Below, piece by piece: positions 31,974 to 41,179 of a stretch of DNA of 64,000 nucleotides. The DNA is taken from assembly GCA_003116975.1 (NCBI GenBank), contig BGKB01000230.1, positions 1-64,000 on the forward strand, given 5' to 3'. The notes under the pieces were generated by a model. The model was not told the origin of the DNA. It was given only the letters and a program-made list of their open reading frames with translations, and did not search any database. This DNA comes from Aurantiochytrium sp. KH105. Its lineage: Eukaryota; Sar; Bigyra; Thraustochytrida; Thraustochytriidae. The position numbers and the translations under genes were made by a program. Each line of letters opens with the position of its first letter. The stretch's first letter is position 1.

Positions 31974-34325
31974 ATGGGGCTCCAGCAGCGTGAGGACAAC
32001 GCCCTCGGCGGCAGCCAGGTCATGCGCGCCTCCGCGGGCGCGTCGAGAACCGCCGCGGGACCCGCCAAGGACCCGCGCACGGAAGACCTTGGACTCGAAG
32101 ACAGCCTCCGCCTTCAGGTCGAACACTCGCAGGTCGCGACCGCCAAACTGAACGCGCTCGAGCGCGCGCAAGTCCTCAAAGACCTGCCCAAGGGCAAGCC
32201 CCGCGAGCAGACTCTCTTGCACCGCATCGACGACGTCGCCAACAGACACAACTTCCCCACCTTTACCGAGCACGACGCCTCGGCGCGTCTCGACTTTGAG
32301 GACATCCTCCGCCTCCTCCTCGCCTCGCTCCAGGGCCGCTTCGCTTCCGGGGTCCACCGCCAGAAATGCGGGTCCCCCGTACCATTCAACGGCAAGACCG
32401 CCGCCTACGAGACTATCTTCTACGTTTCCAAAGAGCGCAAACTCGCCAAACTTGAGGAAAACGGCGTCGACATTCCTGTGCGCTACCAGGGATTCAACAA
32501 GAGCACCGTTTGGTTCTCCGAGTCCATGCCGCACTGGGGCATTGTCGCGCGTCGCATGCAGCATCAAGCCCGCATGAAGCAGAAACAGGCCCACCTCGAA
32601 GCCGACATGGCCACAAAGTCATCTCTCTTCTTTCATGTCTTTGAGGGCTTCTCCTACGTCCTCCTCCGCCGTGATGACCCGGAAATTGTCATCCCCAAGG
32701 CGCAGCTCGCAAAGTACATTGTCGAGGACGCTGCCAAGATCGTGCACATCTGGCCTCTGGCGCGCTCGCGCGCTGGCCACAACGCCAGTCTTTCGAAAAC
32801 AGCGAACGCGCTTCGCGCCTCGGTCGTCCCGCTCGCTTCGCTCTCCGCCGCCATCCCGCCCGCCCGCTATGCGGCTGAGTCCTCCACACCCTCGTCCTCG
32901 ACGGACGTCTCTTCGCTCGGCGTTGACGACGGAGCCTCGTCTGCTTCGGGAAAACGCAGCTTCTATGACCTCGACGACCTCGAGCCATCGTCATCAGAGC
33001 TCAACGACCTCTACGGGTCCTCGAACCGCAAGCGTGGCCGCAAGTCGCAGGGTCTCTACGACCCTCTGCCGGCCACTTCCTCAGTCTTTGGGAACAGCGA
33101 CGAAGCGAGCCACGGGTCCTCGTCGGCTCGCCCCATCCCGCCCCCGCCCGCTTCGGCTCCCTTTGGCTCTTTCCAGAACTCGGCCACGCTCGACCTCAAC
33201 TCTATCGCCCTCGACGAGGCCAAGCTTGACGACGACGATGACGCCAACGCATCCCGCGGATACAGCGCGGCAGGAAACACCAACTACGACGACCCGGCGC
33301 TGCCGCAGCAGGCGCAGACGCCCGGCCGGAATGCTGGTGGTGCTTCCGCTGCTGCCAATGGTGAACTCGACGTGTACGACTTTTTCTTTTCCCAGTCGTC
33401 CTTTGCCAACGGAGTCGATGATGATGCGCTCTCTGCGGTGGCCTCTCTTGCTGGGAGCAATGCGCTCGCAAGTCTCTACTCGACCGGTGCAAGCCGACCT
33501 GGGTCGGCCTCGCGTCCCGTCAAGCGCAAGCCTTCGTCGTCTTCCTCGGCGGCCTCTTCTATTATCGTCTCGCTCGCCGCTGCCGATACACCGAGTTTCG
33601 TCTTTGAGCACAAGTCGAACGACGATAGCACAAGCAGCATTATCAACAACTCGAACAAGCCCATTGCTGCTCCTGCGGGGCCCTCCCCCTTTGCCGCTCC
33701 CGTGCCGGACGCCGAGGAAACCCACAAGTCGCTCTCCGAGGATGAGCTCGTGAGCGATATTGACGGTAGTGCCCTCGCCAAGCACCTATTGCAGACGCTG
33801 AGCAATGGCATGGATGTGCTTCAGTACGCCAACGATTACTCGCGCATCTGCCACACACTCTTTGAGACGGATGTCCCTCGCTTCCTGCGCCGTGCCATTT
33901 TGCAGCACGACTGCCGGGTGGACCCGGATTTTCTCTACCCGCGCTTCACCAGCTTTGTCGAGGGCATTCCCATCGGTACGGTTCGCGCCGTGGAGGATCC
34001 CGCGCGTCTCGGCCTGCACATGGTCGAGTTCGCAGACGAGACCGCTCGCCACATTCTTCGTCGCAATCCTGTCGGCATGACCAACTTTATCGGTACGCTT
34101 GACCTCTCGGATGCTACTTCGGTCATGGCGCGCTACTACCGCGTTCGCTTTGGAAATTCGCGCGAGTGGTTCCACCGCGTCATCACGATCAATGGCCGGC
34201 AGATTGTGCTTCGCTGCCATTCCAAGGCAAAGTACAAGGACTCGGGCAGTCTTGCATTTGTCACGCAAATCCAGGATGTCACATTTCTGTACCCGGAAAC
34301 CCAGGGTTGCCGCCCTCTCCCCTAA
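31974..34325 (+). CDS. Uncharacterised protein with conserved-looking N- and C-terminal blocks
   Basis: Protein of 783 residues from ATG 31974. Residues about 45-260 look globular (LNALERAQVLKDLPKGKPRE, then ETIFYVSKERKLAKLEENGV and FFHVFEGFSYVLLRRDDPEI). Residues 270-610 are Ser/Ala/Asp-rich and probably disordered. About 615-783 is a second globular block (DVLQYANDYSRICHTLFETD, ending RYYRVRFGNSREWFHRV and ITINGRQIVLRCHSKAKY) whose strand-rich end faintly recalls a PAS-like fold. I do not recognise the family and assign no function. The reading frame stays open for about 190 nt upstream with coding-like composition (ALTEEAKIPPSSITDDA) back to a TGA near 31782, and CTCGCAG at about 31795 could be a splice acceptor. 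The true N-terminus may therefore be longer and include an upstream exon. Confidence 0.75.
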   Translation: MGLQQREDNALGGSQVMRASAGASRTAAGPAKDPRTEDLGLEDSLRLQVEHSQVATAKLNALERAQVLKDLPKGKPREQTLLHRIDDVANRHNFPTFTEHDASARLDFEDILRLLLASLQGRFASGVHRQKCGSPVPFNGKTAAYETIFYVSKERKLAKLEENGVDIPVRYQGFNKSTVWFSESMPHWGIVARRMQHQARMKQKQAHLEADMATKSSLFFHVFEGFSYVLLRRDDPEIVIPKAQLAKYIVEDAAKIVHIWPLARSRAGHNASLSKTANALRASVVPLASLSAAIPPARYAAESSTPSSSTDVSSLGVDDGASSASGKRSFYDLDDLEPSSSELNDLYGSSNRKRGRKSQGLYDPLPATSSVFGNSDEASHGSSSARPIPPPPASAPFGSFQNSATLDLNSIALDEAKLDDDDDANASRGYSAAGNTNYDDPALPQQAQTPGRNAGGASAAANGELDVYDFFFSQSSFANGVDDDALSAVASLAGSNALASLYSTGASRPGSASRPVKRKPSSSSSAASSIIVSLAAADTPSFVFEHKSNDDSTSSIINNSNKPIAAPAGPSPFAAPVPDAEETHKSLSEDELVSDIDGSALAKHLLQTLSNGMDVLQYANDYSRICHTLFETDVPRFLRRAILQHDCRVDPDFLYPRFTSFVEGIPIGTVRAVEDPARLGLHMVEFADETARHILRRNPVGMTNFIGTLDLSDATSVMARYYRVRFGNSREWFHRVITINGRQIVLRCHSKAKYKDSGSLAFVTQIQDVTFLYPETQGCRPLP

Positions 34326-34680
34326 ATGTACAAACAATAAACGCTTCCTGCCCGGGCAATCAACGTGTGCCGCCAGCCAATGTGTGCATGAATAAGTGCC
34401 TGCCAGCAGCCAGCCTCTGTGCGGGCTTGCGGACGGGCATTGTTATGCATGCATGCGACCGAGGAAGTTCTGCTTTTGCGTTAATGGAGAGTGTTGCAGC
34501 TGCAGCTGCTGCAGCTGCTGCTGCTGCTGCTGCTGTGCAGCGTACTGGTTGGCATGGCGCGGGTTGACCCTGCCTGTCTTCCGCGAGCCCCCGTCTTTGT
34601 TGCCGCTCCGCTCCGCTTTGCTTTGCACCGCGTTGCTTTTCTTTTCTTCTCTTCTCTTCTCTTCTTTTTTTTATAACATC
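34326..34680. terminator. Convergent 3' intergenic region
   Basis: This region lies between the convergent 783-residue gene and the SAC3 gene. AATAAA occurs at about 34336 (in acaataaacgc), a plausible polyadenylation signal for the plus-strand gene. A CTG/CAG-rich block spans 34495-34540 and a TTCTC repeat spans 34637-34662. Confidence 0.5.
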
Positions 34681-36366
34681 CTACTTTGCCTGCTGACCAT
34701 GAGGCGTAAGAACGTCAATAATTATTTGCAAATCACTCTCTACACCCCATCCTCCGCTTTGCCAAGCCTTGGCAGCGGCAATGTGTCGATCGAATGTAGC
34801 AGACTTGAACACCACGCATGCCGTTTTCGTCTCCGCGTGCGGACCTTGGTCGGGCACACAAACTTCAAGACCACAAACCTCGCTAACGTGCCAAACAAAT
34901 GCCGTCTCCTCCGCATCATTGCCGCCCAGCAAGCCCCCCAAAGCATGCGCTACGCGGGACAAAGGCATGGGCTCCCGATGCGTATAGCTCTTGTTCATGG
35001 CCTCGAGGCCTCGCGCTGCCACCTCAACCACCACGCCTCGAGCTGCCAGTCGGAGCAGAGGCGACTGTTTACGTAACACGCTCAAAGCGACAGCCGCTCG
35101 ACGCGTTTCACCTCGTCGCCACGCTCGCACAAGCTCCAGAGCGCTGCACAGCGCCGGGTGCCGGTGGCCAGCATCGTGGAGGTTAGTCTCCTTGTCCTCT
35201 TTGAGTCCATCTACATCGTCATTTCCCTTTTCTTCTTCTTGAAGCAAGGGTCTGCACAGCGTCGGCAGCCGCATGGCCAAGTCCGGGTCCGACGCCGCGA
35301 GCAAGAGTCCCAGCGCACGCACGTTCGCGCCGAGCTCCGCGTCCCCATCCAGGTCCTCCCCTTCTGGGGCTCTCTTCTTCGTTGCTGACGTCGCCTTCTC
35401 ATTCACAGAAAAGGACTCGTGCGAAAACGACTCGAGCAGCGGCGCGAGCGCCTGCGAGAGGCGCGCCATGGCCACGGCGGGCGCCGGGCCGAGCGCAGAG
35501 GCCGCCGCTTGCGGGTCTGCAGCAGCTCCTGCAGCTCCTGCAGCTGCCGCCGTCGGTGGCGGCCGCGGCGTCTGCGCATGGTACAAAAGCGCTCCCAGGA
35601 GCACAAGGGTCTGTTGCGCCAAGACCTTGCGCATGGCCGGCGCCTCGAGCAGGCCCTGCACGGCGGCGTCCTGGCGCACGCCGCGGAAGCGGTCGGCCAC
35701 GAACTCCACGACGCGCAGCACGCGGCCATCGCGCGCCGCGGGGCCTCGCTTGCGCGCAGCGGCCGCGAGCTCGGGAAGCAGCACGTGCCGCACGAGATGC
35801 GCATTTGTGCGCACTAGCGTCTCCTCGTCGCGCAGCAGCTCCGGCCGCGACGCGAGCTCCATGCCCGCGGCGCTGCGCCGGTACTTCTTCACGCACAGCT
35901 CGCGGGACGTCTTGCGGCCCGTCTCCCTCTCCGCCGTCGCCGCCGCCCACGCCGCCGCCGGCGAGCGCGGCGCCAAACGAGAAGAAGCGGCGGCGGCGGC
36001 CTCCTGGCCATGCTCACAATTGTACCCCACCACCTCGAAATCCGCGAGATCGCCCTCGCGCTCCCGCGCCTCCCGCTCGCTCGCCGGGCACATGTCTCTG
36101 CACAGCGCGCGCGGCCGCCCCGCCGCGGCCGCCGCCGCCCTCGCGTCCCCGCGAGCGCCCGGCCGGCTCCGCGCCGTTGTCCTCGTTGTCGACGTTGTTG
36201 ACGCTGTCGTCGATGCTGCTGTTGATGCTGCCGATCTCCAAGCCATCGACGACGACGACGCCGAAGAAGAAGACGACGCCGGCGCCGCGGAGCCGCCGCG
36301 GCCGCCGCGTCTGCCGGCGCCGCGGAGCCGGGCCCGCCCGCCGCGCCGCGCCGCGCCGCGCTCCAT
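34681..36366 (-). CDS. SAC3/GANP family protein
   Basis: From ATG 36366 the protein has 561 residues. The frame continues to an ATG at 36483, but those 39 residues (KSFEIRNRLKFKIEFEIRIR) are the translation of an AT-rich repeat, so I reject that start. Residues 1-80 are Arg/Gly/Ala and Ser/Thr low complexity. The SAC3/GANP signature begins at about 88 with LCRDMCPASEREAREREGDL, then VKKYRRSAAGMELASRPELL and TLVRTNAHLVRHVL. The rest is helical (winged-helix/TPR-like). SAC3 proteins scaffold the TREX-2 mRNA export complex at nuclear pores, and shorter paralogues (SAC3D1/Thp3) act in splicing-coupled or centrosomal roles. No Nup- or Cdc31-binding regions are evident, so a short SAC3D1/Thp3-like type is more likely. 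It is divergent from PrimPol across an AT-rich island. Confidence 0.8.
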   Translation of the reverse strand: MERGAARRGGRARLRGAGRRGGRGGSAAPASSSSSASSSSMAWRSAASTAASTTASTTSTTRTTARSRPGARGDARAAAAAAGRPRALCRDMCPASEREAREREGDLADFEVVGYNCEHGQEAAAAASSRLAPRSPAAAWAAATAERETGRKTSRELCVKKYRRSAAGMELASRPELLRDEETLVRTNAHLVRHVLLPELAAAARKRGPAARDGRVLRVVEFVADRFRGVRQDAAVQGLLEAPAMRKVLAQQTLVLLGALLYHAQTPRPPPTAAAAGAAGAAADPQAAASALGPAPAVAMARLSQALAPLLESFSHESFSVNEKATSATKKRAPEGEDLDGDAELGANVRALGLLLAASDPDLAMRLPTLCRPLLQEEEKGNDDVDGLKEDKETNLHDAGHRHPALCSALELVRAWRRGETRRAAVALSVLRKQSPLLRLAARGVVVEVAARGLEAMNKSYTHREPMPLSRVAHALGGLLGGNDAEETAFVWHVSEVCGLEVCVPDQGPHAETKTACVVFKSATFDRHIAAAKAWQSGGWGVESDLQIIIDVLTPHGQQAK

Positions 36367-36416
36367 GCTCGTTCCCTCCGCTCTGCAGCTGCGCGCGACT
36401 CGGGGATCTAGCTCTC

Positions 36417-36504
36417 TATTTCGAATTCGAATTTCAAATTCGATTTTGAATTTCAAACGATTTCGAATTTCAAACGATTTCAATCGATCTCGAATTTCGA
36501 ATTG
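36417..36504. repeat. AT-rich TTCGAATTT repeat island between SAC3 and PrimPol genes
   Basis: Direct and inverted copies of a TTCGAATT/TTTCAAACGA motif occupy about 88 bp of markedly lower GC in otherwise extremely GC-rich DNA. It lies in the shared upstream region of the two divergent genes. Confidence 0.7.
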
Positions 36505-36606
36505 CGCCCGGCCCCGCCTGCTTAGCTCGGCTTAACCAACCGCCAGCGCGCCTCGCAAGCGCGGCGCGGCGCGGCATAGCGCGATCGAACGGCGGCGCAT
36601 GGGCCC

Positions 36607-37695
36607 ATGCGCGCGGCGCGCGTGGCGGCCGTGCGCGCGGACGGCCTGCTGCTCGCGCGCGCGGCCCCCCGCCCCGGTCTGCGCGAAGATGGCGGCGGGC
36701 CCGAGGGGCCCGAGCCTGCGCTCGCGGGATTGGGGATGATGGTGATGATGAAGAACGTCGACGCCGACGCCGACCGCGAAAACCCGCGGCGGAGCGGCCG
36801 AGGACCGCACGGAAGACGCGCCGCGGACACCCCGTCGGACGCCGCGCCCGCGCGGTCGTGCGGCGGCGAGCGAAGGGCGCTCGAGAGGGACGGCGATGGC
36901 GGCGGCCCGAACCCGGGCGCGACGCCCTTGCCAAGGAGGGCGCGCGCGGCGCGGCGCGGGGACGAGGAGCTGCTGCTCGTCCCGCGCGAGGCCGTGGAGG
37001 ACGCCGTGGCAGAGGGGCCCGAGGTGGAATTGCAGCTCTGCACTGGCGAAATATCCCGGGTCCGCCTCGTAGACGCCGCCGCCGCATCCGCGCTCGTGCG
37101 CTGGGCACAAAAGGCCCGCGACAAAGACGAGCTCCACGGCAGCGACGACGGCGATGACGGCCTCCAGAAAGAGGTCATCGGCGATGATTCCGGCCCTGGG
37201 CCCCGGCCCCGGCACAAGGCTGGCATGTCCGCCAGACATCGCGGCAGCAGTGCCAGCGGCAGCGGCAAGGCCGCGCAGTCCAGAGGAATTGCCGCCGCGC
37301 GGTTCTACGGTCTCGGGCCCTCGGCCGCCGCCGCCGCCGCCCCGGAATCCCAGCAGGAGCAAGGGGCCGACGGGCGGGTGACAAAACGGCGGCGGGGCGC
37401 GGACTACTACTGCCAGCAGCAACAGGTGCAGCAGGCGCAGCAGGCGCAACAGGCGCAGTGGCACGAGAATGAGCTGCAGACGGCCGCATCGACGAGGTCG
37501 TGCAGAGACCCAAATTCGTTGCCCAGTGAAAGAACTGCGAGCGCCGCGGGACCCGACGAGGCCCGGGAAATAACAAGGAGAGCCTTACATGGCCCTCTTC
37601 CTCTGCAGCATCGTTGTGATCCCGCTCTGACAAGTCAAACAGCTCTACTTACAAGTCTACCGACGATAAGAGCAAAGGCAAGACCAGGCGTAGCA

Positions 37696-37728
<33 letters not shown>

Positions 37729-39180
37729 GTAGCGGCAAGAACAACAATAAGCAGAAGAAGTCAAGCGGCGGCGGATTGGAGGACACAAGCGACAGCGCAT
37801 TTCGCCCGAAAATTTGCCCGCCAGGCGCAGGCGTTCGCCTTCGCGGACTCGTTGCCGCCCGAGGCAGCGCTGCGAGAGGGCCAGGGATGGGCCCGTCCCG
37901 CCGTACTCGCGCTCGAAAATGGGGTCGGCGGCACTCGCGCCTTCATGGTCGCCGGGAGGCGAGACTTTGTCAAGTGGTATTTAGACACGAACCCGCTCAA
38001 GCGACATGTCTACGAGATCATCCGCGAGGGCACGCCGTGCAAGGCCTACTTTGACCTCGAATTCCCCATCGGCAGGAACCCAGACGTTTGCGGCGACAAA
38101 CTCGTCGATGTTGTCATCGCCGCTACGGCCGCAGCCATGCTCGAGCTCTTTGGGATCGAGCTGCGTCGGCGCGATTTTGTGGAGCTCGACTCCACCTCGA
38201 GCACCAAGTTTTCGCGACACCTCGTCGTCAGCGCCGACAGCGCCAACGGAGGGCCCTTTTTCGCAGACAATCGCGCCTGTGGCCGCTTCGTCAACGCCAT
38301 CTTCGCTGCAGCCCGCAAGGACCTTCTCGTCTTCGACAAGGATGGCCAAATCTCTCCCTTCATCGACCTCGGCGTTTACACCCGCAATCGCTGCTTCAGA
38401 CTCTACTTGAGCTCCAAGTATGCCAAACGCACTGTGCTGCTGCCTTGCGAGGGCCGCAACACCTTCCCGCTCGACGATGCCTCGCGTCAAGGTGTCGCCG
38501 CCTTTCTTGAGGCCTCCATGGTCTGCAGCCGACGCGCACCCGCTGGTCAGCTTGACCCGCGCGTGCATCTCCTGCGTCCCCACGTCGCACTTGACGCCGC
38601 CGCCGTGCCGTCAAGACGCCAAAATGGCCAGCAACGGCAACAGCACCGCGAGCACCAGCGTCTTGGCCACTTTCATGGCCACGTTCAGGGTTCCGATCAT
38701 CATCATGGTGGCGAGCAGCTAGGACCCTCGCCCTTTCCCGAGGTGGAGGCCTTCGTGCTGCAGCATGCCACGGCTGCCCTAGGCCCGCGTGCGAGCAGCC
38801 GTCGCGCCGAGACGCGCGCTTGGACCTTGGGCGCGCGCGAGCTGCGGTTCAACCTGCGTCGCACGAGGTTCTGCCAGCGCGTGCGCCGCGAGCATAGGAG
38901 CAACAACGTGTTCTTCACCATCGACCTTGAGGCCGCCACCTTCTCGCAGGGTTGCTACGACCCAGACTGTGCACGCGCAGGCTTCCGTACCGACCCCCTC
39001 GCGCTTCCGTCCAGCGTTGCTCAGGCCTTGCGCAGCCGCCATAGCCGTCGCTGCGACGCGCTGCAGCAGCAGCAGCAGCAGCAGCAACAGCAACAACAAA
39101 AGGAGCAACAAGAGGAGCAACAAAAGGGGCAAAAGCACGAGCTTGAAGAAAAGGATAGCACCAAGAGTTTGTGCAGTTAG
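36607..39180 (+). CDS. PrimPol primase-polymerase (AEP superfamily)
   Basis: Open frame of 857 codons. DNA primase-polymerase that reprimes stalled replication forks in nucleus and mitochondria. The AEP core is clear: motif I CKAYFDLEF with Asp483/Glu485, motif II KFSRH with His538, and motif III DLGVYTRNRCFRLYLSSKYA with Asp587. The C-terminal zinc-knuckle block has Cys756, His763, Cys783 and Cys788 in the spacing of animal PrimPol, followed by a Gln run (CAG/CAA from 39061). The first 400 residues are unlike PrimPol: Arg/Gly/Ala-rich, a Gln-Ala repeat, and an Ala run (about 37698-37733). The true start may be well downstream, since the PrimPol-like part begins near residue 395 (HFARKFARQAQAFAFA). 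No RPA-binding acidic motif was recognised at the C-terminus. It is divergent from SAC3. Confidence 0.88.
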
Positions 39181-39403
39181 TGCAGCTAGTGCTGCAAACG
39201 CAACACCACCACGAGCAGCAGCAACGGCAGCAAGAACAAGAGCAAAGCCGACGGTGACCCACACAGGCTGTAGACGCCAGGCCTAGTTGGCAGCTGATCG
39301 GGTAAATCAGGCAGGATAGCCAAACCCAAATCTGGAGAGCTTGCGAAAACTTGCTCGCTCACTCGCTTGCCCGCTCATCCGAGGTAATTAGGAGTCCGCT
39401 AGC

Positions 39404-40354
39404 ATGAGCGGCGCCGTTGGCAGCTCGAGGCTCGCAGGCGCCGGCGGTAGCGGCGGACTGGCTAGGCTGGCCGTCGCGCAAATGTGCTCGTCCCGCGACA
39501 AAAAAGCCAACCTCGACGTCGTCCGCAGACTCACGCGGGAGGCCAAGCAGGGCGGCGCAGGTCTTGTCTGCTTCCCGGAGGCCTTCGAGTTCATGGGCCG
39601 CCCCGGTACAAAGGATAGTCTCGAGGCCGCCGAGCTCCTCACGGGCCCCACCATGGGCGCCCTCAAAGATATTGCCAGAGACCAAGATATTTGGATGTCC
39701 CTTGGTGGCTTCCACGAGCGGCTCGCTGGCCGCGAGGCCGAAGAAGCGCCCGGAAAGATCGCCAACACGCATTGCATCATCAATTCGCACGGCGACATCG
39801 TCAAGGCTTACCGCAAAATCCACCTTTTTGACGTCGATGTAGATGGCGGCTTTCGCGAATCGGACTCGACCCTTGCGGGTGATGCCGTGGCCATCGTCAA
39901 AGACACTCCTGTAGGAACCCTTGGTGTCACCACGTGCTATGATATGCGTTTTCCCGAGCTTTATGCCATCCTCCGCGACCAAGGCGCAGACGTCATTCTT
40001 GCGCCCTCTGCCTTCATGCCTACGACAGGAAAGGCTCATTGGCACGTGCTTTTACGTGCTCGCGCGATCGAGACGCAAACATATGTTGTAGCCGCTGCCC
40101 AGACAGGTGTTCATAATGCCGAAGATACCGAAGTCCCGCGCAAACGAGAGTCCTTTGGGCATTCCCTCATCGTTGACCCCTATGGTGCAGTCGTCTGTGA
40201 TCTCGAGACTAACCCCGAGGCCATCGGCATGGTCGACATCGATGTCGATCGCATGCAAGAAATTAGACGCGCCATGCCGATTCCTCTCCATCGCCTTCAG
40301 TCAGCAAACGTCTTGGCCAGTGCCCGCGCTGCAACGAATGCCACCAATGTCTAA
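39404..40354 (+). CDS. Nitrilase-superfamily amidase, Nit1 (deaminated glutathione amidase) type
   Basis: Protein of 316 residues. It belongs to the C-N hydrolase (nitrilase) superfamily and most resembles Nit1, which hydrolyses deaminated glutathione as metabolite repair. The catalytic triad is visible: Glu59 in PEAFEF, Lys138 in RKIHLFDVDV and Cys178 in TTCYDMRFPEL. The RESDSTLAGD stretch and the PSAFMPTTGKAHWHVLLRAR helix are also typical of Nit1. Length matches single-domain Nit1; no Fhit fusion is present. The first 20 residues are Gly/Ser-rich; a short organelle-targeting role is possible but unsupported. The gene starts about 220 bp after PrimPol on the same strand and converges on the next gene about 270 bp away. 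Confidence 0.92.
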   Translation: MSGAVGSSRLAGAGGSGGLARLAVAQMCSSRDKKANLDVVRRLTREAKQGGAGLVCFPEAFEFMGRPGTKDSLEAAELLTGPTMGALKDIARDQDIWMSLGGFHERLAGREAEEAPGKIANTHCIINSHGDIVKAYRKIHLFDVDVDGGFRESDSTLAGDAVAIVKDTPVGTLGVTTCYDMRFPELYAILRDQGADVILAPSAFMPTTGKAHWHVLLRARAIETQTYVVAAAQTGVHNAEDTEVPRKRESFGHSLIVDPYGAVVCDLETNPEAIGMVDIDVDRMQEIRRAMPIPLHRLQSANVLASARAATNATNV

Positions 40355-40527
40355 CGTAACGTCACTCTTTTTAACGTAGCTGATACTTCATTTTTTAGAT
40401 ACCTGTGTACTACGTAAACACTTCTACAAAGACTGCATTTCTCCTCGCTGAGCTCGCCCTTTCGTCGAAACAGCATTTACGAACGATCCAGGGCAGAATT
40501 TCGCATTCATTGTCATCAGCAATTCGA

Positions 40528-40591
40528 GGAGCTCGTGGCCAAGATCCACAGGCCTTCACTCGGGCTGGCTCTTTTTCTCTTGCAAAGCTAG
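40528..40591 (+). repeat. Dispersed repeat, copy 2
   Basis: Second copy of the element at 26958-27020, in the convergent intergenic gap between the amidase gene and the Ser/Asp-rich gene. Confidence 0.75.
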
Positions 40592-40623
40592 CGAGGCATG
40601 TCGATCAGCCACATCCTTTAAAG

Positions 40624-41132
40624 TCACGTGGAAAAGAAACTTTCGTGAGCAAGATTCTCCTTCATCACTTCCTCAGTCGTCCGCACTTTCGGGCGCCTTT
40701 CAGCAATGTAGGCAGCCACGTCGCTGTACCGCGTGTAGGAGTGATGCCCAGACCCGCTCTCCTCCATGACACGGTCGGTGGCGAGCCTGCATTCCTGCAA
40801 ATGAGACCGGATCATTTCTAAATTCCTCTTGAACATTTTGTTTGTCGCAAGAATCGACGCTGTGAGTCCATCAAGACGTTCTTGTGCTGGCTGTTTCGGA
40901 GGGTGTCCTATAAACGACTGATTGGGTGCTTTTGTTGCTTCCTTTCTGTCATTATTCTCCGCTCGATAGCCTGATTGTCGCGCACTTGCGTAAACACTCG
41001 TAAACGTAGGGTCGAGCGGATTTAATATAGCGTCCAGCGCCGAGCGCACAAAGTCTTGTCGAGGATGACCACACGAGGAACACTCTATACATTGCGATGA
41101 GTTACCGTGGGATGAAACGCTGCGCCCTTGCA

Positions 41133-41179
<47 letters not shown>

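Noticed and set aside
36367..36483. N-terminal extension of the SAC3 protein to ATG 36483
   Set aside because: The extra residues translate an AT-rich repeat and are unlike any SAC3 protein.
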